Below, piece after piece: positions 59,520 through 64,000 of a DNA stretch of 64,000 bases. Numbering within the stretch: position 1 is the stretch's first letter; each line of letters starts with the position of its first letter. Below the pieces are notes generated by a model that was not told the origin of the DNA, ran no database searches, and saw only the letters and a list, made by a program, of their open reading frames with translations. The position numbers and the translations under genes are program-made. The DNA lies in the NCBI RefSeq assembly GCF_029525575.1, contig NZ_JAPDIA010000003.1, positions 798,214-862,213 of the forward strand, in the 5' to 3' direction. The stretch comes from Cohnella rhizosphaerae. GTDB taxonomy: Bacteria; Bacillota; Bacilli; Paenibacillales; Paenibacillaceae.

Positions 59520-60381
59520 ATGTCGCTTTACAATAACCATACCGGCAGCCGGGCCGGCAAGAGAGCCCGCAATACCGTGATTGTCGTCCTTCTCCTGCTC
59601 TTCGCGCTGGCGACGCTGTTCCCCATCTACTTCATGGTCATCTCCTCGTTCGGAGACCCGGTCGAGGCGGGGGCCGTCAGCTATTCCATCTGGCCGGGGA
59701 AGTTCACGCTGGAGTCGTATTCCTTTTTCTTCAACTATAGCGAGTATTCGTACCGCTGGATTCTGAACTCGACGATCGTGGCGGGCGCCGTGACGATCAC
59801 GAACGTCTTCTTCGCGACGATGGCGGGCTATGCGTTTTCCAAGCTGCGCTTCAAGGGGCGGGGCGTACTGTTCTCCATCCTGCTCGCGGCGATGATGATC
59901 CCGTACCAGGTGACGCAGGTGCCGCTGTACATCCTCATCGTCAATACGTTCCATATCGAAAATACGTACAGCGCGCTGATTCTGCCGGGTCTCGTGACGG
60001 TGTACAACGTCTTCCTCGCCAAGCAGTTCATGAGCAGCATCCCGACCGAGATCATGGAGTCCGCGAAGGTGGAGGGCTGCAGCCAGTTCCAGATTTTTTT
60101 TCCGGATCATCATGCCGTTGTCCAAGACGGTCATGGCCGTCATCGCGATCCTGACGTTCATGGACAGCTGGAATACGTTCTTCTGGCCGTTCCTCGTCAC
60201 CAACACGATGGATATGCAGACGATCCAGGTCGGCCTCAAGAACTTCCGGTTCGCGAACACGACGTACTTCTCCCCGATGATGGCGGGCGCGACGATCTCG
60301 GCGGTGCCGATGTTCATCCTGTTCTTCAGCCTGCAGAAGTATTTCCTCGAGGGCGTCACCGTCGGCGCGGTCAAGGGCTGA
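59520..60381 (+). CDS. Sugar ABC transporter permease, MalG type, frameshifted
   Basis: Repaired length is 286 residues. The EAA region is MESAKVEGCSQFQIFFRIIM after repair of the T8 run at 60094-60101 (one T too many), and the end is LEGVTVGAVKG, as usual for MalG-type proteins. ATG 59520 has GGGAAGGAGG upstream. It follows the MalF-type gene by 20 bp and is one base from the next ATG. Confidence 0.9.
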
Positions 60382-60382
60382 T

Positions 60383-61748
60383 ATGGGCGTGGGGAAAGAA
60401 GGAACGCGCGGGTCGGCGAAGGCCGGGAGCGGTGAAGGGATGGCTGAGCGGGGCGGGACTGCGGCGGGTGATTCGGCCGTAGCTGCCGTGCGCAGCGAAG
60501 CCGGCGGAGCACTCGAAGGCGGCGGGTATGAGGAGCGCTCGCGGCGGTGCGTTGACCGTTCGAAGCCGGGCATGTCCCGGCAGAATGGCGAACCATCGCG
60601 TCGCTTCGCGGTCGGCCTGATGTCCGGCACGTCCGTCGACGGCATCGACGCCGCGGCCGTCGAGATCTTGGGCGAGCCGGGCGGGGATGGAGGAATCTCC
60701 GTGCGCCTGCTCGCCTTCGAGAACAAGCCGTACCCGGCGGACGTGCGGCGCGAGATCTTCGAGCTGTTCGATCCCGCGCGGGCGACCGTGGACCGGGTGG
60801 GCGCGCTGAACGTTCGCCTCGGGGGAACTCTACGCGGACGCAGCGCTGTCCGTCGTCGGCCTGGCCGGTCTCGCGCCGGCGGACGTCTCGGTCGTCGGCT
60901 CGCACGGTCAGACGATCTATCATGCGCCGGAGGCAGGCTTCACCGTGCAGATCGGCGAAGGCGCCGTCATCGCCGCGCGCACGGGCATTCCGTGCGTGTC
61001 GGACTTCCGCCCCGCGGATCTCGCGGTGGGCGGACAAGGCGCGCCGCTCGTTCCGTTCACGGAATATTTGCTCTATCGCGAGCCGGACCGGACGCTGCTG
61101 CTTCAGAACATCGGCGGCATCGGCAATGTGACCGTCATCCCGGCGGGCTGCGGACCCGAGGACGTGTACGCCTTCGACACGGGCCCGGGCAACATGCTCA
61201 TCGACGGCGTCGCGAGCCTCGTGACGGGCGGCGCGCTTGCGATGGACGCGGGCGGCGCGCTGGCGGCGCGCGGCCGCGTGAGCGAGACGCTGCTCGGCGA
61301 GCTCCGGCAGGATGCGTACTATGCGATGCCCGTGCCGAAGTCGACGGGCCGCGAGCGGTTCGGCGCGGACTACGTGGAGCGGATCGTGCGCCGCGGCCGC
61401 GAGCTTGGCCTGTCGGACGCGGATCTCACGGCCACGGTGACCAGGCTGACCGCCTGGTCGATCGGCGACGCGTACGACCGGTTTATCGCGGGGCGGCACG
61501 CCGCGGATCTCATGATCGTCGGCGGAGGCGGCAGCTACAACCCCGTGCTGATGCGCGATCTCGCCGCCGAGATGGCGGCGCGCGGCGTGGCGGTCGCGAC
61601 GCAGGAGGCCGTCGGCGGCAGCAGCGACGCGAAGGAAGCGATCGCGTTCGCGCTGCTGGCGGACTACGCGATGGCCCGCCAGCCGGCCAACCTGCCGGCG
61701 GCGACGGGCGCGGCGCGGCCGGTCGTGCTGGGGAAGATCTCGTACTAG
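60383..61748 (+). CDS. anmK: Anhydro-N-acetylmuramic acid kinase, frameshifted, start uncertain
   Basis: Opens the 1,6-anhydro ring and phosphorylates anhydro-MurNAc to MurNAc-6-phosphate, the MurQ substrate. FAVGLMSGTSVDGIDAAAVE starts the conserved domain; SHGQTIYH, NIGGIGNVTVIP and DTGPGNMLID are ATPase/substrate motifs. The five-G run at 60821-60825 has an extra base; repair reads LNVRLGELYADAAL. From ATG 60383 the protein has about 70 extra low-complexity residues; ATG 60440 or 60572 (391 residues) would fit the family length better but lack strong ribosome sites. The stop codon lies inside the repeat leader that follows. Confidence 0.88.
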
Positions 61749-61821
61749 TACAGCACGGCGCAAATCATCAATCGATGAAAAGTGCTGGATTGTTACCTCG
61801 AACACACTCTTCAGCGTCGCG
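61744..61821 (+). repeat. Leader of 51-bp array E2
   Basis: Begins ACTAGTACAGCACGGCG, overlapping the anmK stop, and ends TCTTCAGCGTCGCG, as at 16241-16290. Here it has about 30 more bases (ATCGATGAAAAGTGCTGG and onward) between the shared ends. Confidence 0.75.
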
Positions 61822-62085
61822 GACCGGTCCAAGGGTGCTTTAAAGGTAAAAAGTTACTCTACAGGCTCACAGTCCGGTCAAATTGGTGCTTTAAAGGCAA
61901 AAAGTTACTCTACAGGCTCACGGTCGGGTCAAATTGGTGCTGTAAGGGCAAAAAGTTACTCTACAGTCTCGCGGTCGGGTCGAATTGGTGCTGTAAAGGC
62001 AGAAAGTTACTCTACAGGCTCGCGGTCCGGTCAAAATGGTGCTGTAAAGGCAGAAAGTTACTCTACAGCCGCGCGCACCGAAGCG
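61822..62085 (+). repeat. 51-bp tandem array E2
   Basis: Five units whose core GTTACTCT recurs at 61853, 61904, 61955, 62006 and 62057, exactly 51 bp apart. The unit is the same as in array E1 45 kb away (CGGTCCGGTC, GGTGCTNTAAAGGC, A-tract, AGTTACTCTACAG). Confidence 0.9.
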
Positions 62086-62245
62086 GGTCTGATCGTTCGG
62101 TACAAGTGTGCGCGTATGTGGATACATCGATCGAGAAAGCGACTGCGTCGGACAAAGTGTGAACGTGGATGCATACTTCGTGGGGAAAAGCGAGCGTCTG
62201 AAGCGAAGTGTCAGCGCACGTGCATACATCTGCGGCGGTAGGGTC
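62086..62245 (+). repeat. 51-bp tandem array F, three diverged units
   Basis: AAGTGT recurs at 62104, 62155 and 62206, exactly 51 bp apart, each followed by a CGT/CGC segment and GNATACNTC. The sequence differs from array E2, but the 51-bp register continues from it within a base. Confidence 0.65.
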
Positions 62246-62277
62246 GCGAAGTACTTAACGGAGAAAGGGTGCGGCGG

Positions 62278-63264
62278 ATGACGGAGTTGAAGCTGGGCGC
62301 CTGGGAAGATCGGTATGTCGACGCGGTCGTCGCGCTCTGGAACGGCTCGGCCGTCCGCGAAGGCTACAAGGAGCTGACGCGGGAGACGTTCGCCGAGATA
62401 TTCACGGCGAACCGGTACTTCGATCCGGCCTGCGCGTTCGTGCTGCCGGACGGCGGAGAGGTACGCGGCTTCGCCTGCGGCTGCACGGGCGACGATCTGC
62501 CGCTGGGCGATGTAGCAGGCTATATCACCTGCATCGTGCTGGCCGAAGGCTTCGACACAGATGCGAACCGGGCAGCGCTGTTAGATGCGCTGGAAACGCG
62601 CTTCCGCACGCTCGGCAAGCGCCAGTCCGAGGTGCTGTTTTTTAACCCGATGCGGCTGCCCTGGTACATTCCGGGCACGCCGGGGCACGAGCACAACAAT
62701 GCGCCGGGCGTGCCGGCCGACGCCGGGCTTTATCGCTTCCTCCTGAGCGAAGGGTATGCGGATCGGGCGCGGCAGTGCGCGATGTACAGGCCGCTTGCGG
62801 ACTTCGCGATCCCGGCGGATATTCGCGCCAAGGAGGCGAAGGCCGAGGAAGCCGGCTACGCGGTGGAGCTGTTCGATCCGCGCAGGCATACCGGGCTGGC
62901 CGAGATGCTGGCCGGTCTCGACAATCCCGCTTGGGAGCGGGAGATCGCGGCCTGCGCCGCGGACGGCGTGCCCGTCGTGATCGCGGCGGCGCCGGGCGGC
63001 CAAGCGGCCGGCTTCGCGGGACCGGTCGTCCGGCAGGACAACGGCCGGGGCTACTTCGCCGGCATCGGCGTCCATCCGGACCATGAGGGCTGCGGGCTAG
63101 GCAGCATTTTGTTCTTCAAGCTTTGCGAGGCGCTGCGCGATGTCGGCGCCGATTATATGTCGCTTTTCACGGGGAGCGGCAATCCGGCCATTCGAATCTA
63201 CGAGAAGGCCGGCTTCGACACGGTACGTCAATTCGCGATCATGCGGAAGGAGCTAACACAATGA
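62278..63264 (+). CDS. GNAT family N-acetyltransferase
   Basis: A 328-residue protein. The C-terminal half is a GNAT domain with the acetyl-CoA loop GIGVHPDHEGCGLGSILF and the later IRIYEKAGFDTVRQFAIMRK. The N-terminal half (LGAWEDRYVDAVVALWNGSA; EVLFFNPMRLPWYIPGTPGH) looks like a diverged second GNAT fold. ATG 62278 is chosen, about 9 bp after GAGAAAGGG. The next gene starts within its stop codon (ATGA), so an acetyltransferase-deacetylase pair is translated together. Substrate unknown; an amino sugar is plausible here. Confidence 0.9.
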   Translation: MTELKLGAWEDRYVDAVVALWNGSAVREGYKELTRETFAEIFTANRYFDPACAFVLPDGGEVRGFACGCTGDDLPLGDVAGYITCIVLAEGFDTDANRAALLDALETRFRTLGKRQSEVLFFNPMRLPWYIPGTPGHEHNNAPGVPADAGLYRFLLSEGYADRARQCAMYRPLADFAIPADIRAKEAKAEEAGYAVELFDPRRHTGLAEMLAGLDNPAWEREIAACAADGVPVVIAAAPGGQAAGFAGPVVRQDNGRGYFAGIGVHPDHEGCGLGSILFFKLCEALRDVGADYMSLFTGSGNPAIRIYEKAGFDTVRQFAIMRKELTQ

Positions 63265-63965
63265 GCGACAAGCAGACGATCTTGGCCATCGGCGGCCACG
63301 TAGGAGATATGGAATTGACGGCGGGCGGCGTGCTCGCGAGTCATTCGCTCAAAGGCGACCGCATCGTGACGCTGGCGCTGACGCCCGGCGAACGCGGCGT
63401 GCCCGCAGGACAGGACATGGCGGACTACAAGGCGCAGAAAATCCGGGAGGCGCAAGCATTCGCGGAATTGCTGGGCGGCGAAGCGATCGTGTTCGACGAC
63501 ATTCCGGACGGCGAGCTGCCGGACGACGCTGCGATCCGTTGGCGCGTATGCGACGTCATTCGCAAGGTGCGTCCAAGCATCATCATCACGCATTTTAAAA
63601 ACAGCATGCATAAGGACCATATGACGACGCACCGGATCGTCAACGACGCGCGCTTCTTCGCGGGCCTGCCGTCCATCGAGCGGGCGCTGCCGGCGGCCTT
63701 CGCGGGCAAGCTGTATTATGCGGAAAACTGGGAGGATGCCGTCGACTATCGCCCTTACGTCTATGTCGATTTTGACCAGGAAGCCTACGACCTGTGGATC
63801 AAGGCGCTGTCGACGCACTGGTTCGTGACCGGCAGCAAGTCGTTCCCTTACATGGAATATTACAAGCATCTGGCCCGCGTTCGCGGCATCGAAGCGCGCA
63901 AGACGTATGCGGAGACGTTCATGGTTCCCGAGGAAACGCTGCGCCTGCGCCAGTCGGAGCTGTAA
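63261..63965 (+). CDS. PIG-L/LmbE-family deacetylase
   Basis: A 234-residue zinc-dependent N-deacetylase-like protein. The first metal motif is GGHVGDMELTAGG (H13, D16) and the second is HKDHMTTH. In the classical motif HPDDxE the first Asp is the general base; here the aligned residue is Gly (HVGDME), so chemistry may differ or another residue may act. Members act on N-acetylglucosaminyl compounds. Overlaps the GNAT gene by four bases and is followed after 3 bp by another start codon. Confidence 0.88.
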   Translation: MSDKQTILAIGGHVGDMELTAGGVLASHSLKGDRIVTLALTPGERGVPAGQDMADYKAQKIREAQAFAELLGGEAIVFDDIPDGELPDDAAIRWRVCDVIRKVRPSIIITHFKNSMHKDHMTTHRIVNDARFFAGLPSIERALPAAFAGKLYYAENWEDAVDYRPYVYVDFDQEAYDLWIKALSTHWFVTGSKSFPYMEYYKHLARVRGIEARKTYAETFMVPEETLRLRQSEL

Positions 63966-63968
63966 GCG

Positions 63969-64000
63969 ATGATTCTGAACGGCGTAGATAACCTCGCGCG
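63969..64000 (+). CDS. Start of a further gene, cut by the window end
   Basis: An ATG at 63969 opens a frame reading MILNGVDNLA, 3 bp after the deacetylase stop. Only ten codons are visible. A short start followed by G-(I/V)-D is also how exo-N-acetylmuramidase NamZ (DUF1343/GH171) begins, which would suit the locus, but this is a guess from context. Confidence 0.35.
   Translation, partial: MILNGVDNLA

Noticed and set aside
1698..60825. Phase variation at homopolymer tracts
   Set aside because: Shifts occur in any kind of gene, including metabolic enzymes and transporters, at short tracts of G, C, A and T alike; error is simpler.
59496..61832. A 778-residue minus-strand open frame and other long antisense frames
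   Set aside because: They lie opposite well-supported genes (permease, anmK), have arginine-rich composition typical of high-GC shadow frames, and show no domain.
64..64000. tRNA, rRNA or insertion sequence genes
   Set aside because: No cloverleaf-like sequence, rRNA signature or transposase was seen anywhere in the window.

Overview
The window looks like a chromosomal segment from a high-GC member of the Paenibacillaceae (Cohnella/Paenibacillus type). Support: T-box leaders ahead of serC-serS and proS, a tandem glycine riboswitch, a YhcN-type sporulation lipoprotein, sugar ABC transporters made of one lipoprotein and two permeases with no ATPase gene, and YesMN-style histidine kinase / AraC-type response regulator pairs beside glycoside hydrolases. 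No rRNA, tRNA, CRISPR array or insertion sequence was seen.

Layout. 0-7.7 kb: a TIM-barrel hydrolase-like gene, a LacI regulator with a clear promoter and operators, and a very large secreted multidomain glycosidase. 7.7-12.6 kb: T-box leader, serC, serS; T-box leader, proS. 12.6-16.2 kb: TetR regulator with twin operators, a divergent membrane protein, a carotenoid-type glycosyltransferase overlapping a PlsY-like acyltransferase, and a DUF2500 protein. 16.8-24.3 kb: SDR/AraC pair, MFS transporter, chemoreceptor-like protein, CrtC-like lipocalin protein, an unrecognised two-domain protein, AraC-GyrI regulator. 24.5-30.9 kb: sugar ABC transporter plus its two-component system. 32.5-39.3 kb: glycine riboswitch and a lone gcvH, spore lipoprotein, gluconate-dehydrogenase-like oxidoreductase pair, GH88 hydrolase, SGNH esterase. 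39.8-48.7 kb: second sugar ABC transporter, divergent from a second HK/RR pair and a GH42 beta-galactosidase. 48.8-51.6 kb: tatA/tatC, cytochrome c, FMN reductase and MarR. 51.7-64 kb: an amino-sugar / cell-wall-recycling locus (NAG kinase-like, GH4, RpiR regulator, MurQ, ABC transporter, AnmK, GNAT, PIG-L deacetylase, and the first codons of a gene that may be NamZ).

Two window-wide signals matter most. First, intergenic spaces carry tandem arrays whose units differ in sequence but are all 50-52 bp long (about 16.3, 31.1-32.3, 33.2-33.7, 39.4-39.7, 52.8-53.4, 61.8-62.1 and 62.1-62.24 kb). One array type occurs twice, 45 kb apart, with the same leader. Second, about 20 genes are broken by single-base shifts, nearly all one extra base in a homopolymer. 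In every case removing the base restores family-like protein, so these are most likely sequencing errors. They create three false gene fusions (two HK-RR, one glycosyltransferase-PlsY). Coordinates for such genes give the repaired gene span, and each entry says where the shift lies.

Regulation can be read directly in several places: LacI-type operators at 1799 and 2914, TetR operators at 13238 and 13283, a 16-bp palindrome between the FMN reductase and marR genes, and an RpiR-type inverted repeat found both beside the GH4/rpiR pair and ahead of the murQ operon.
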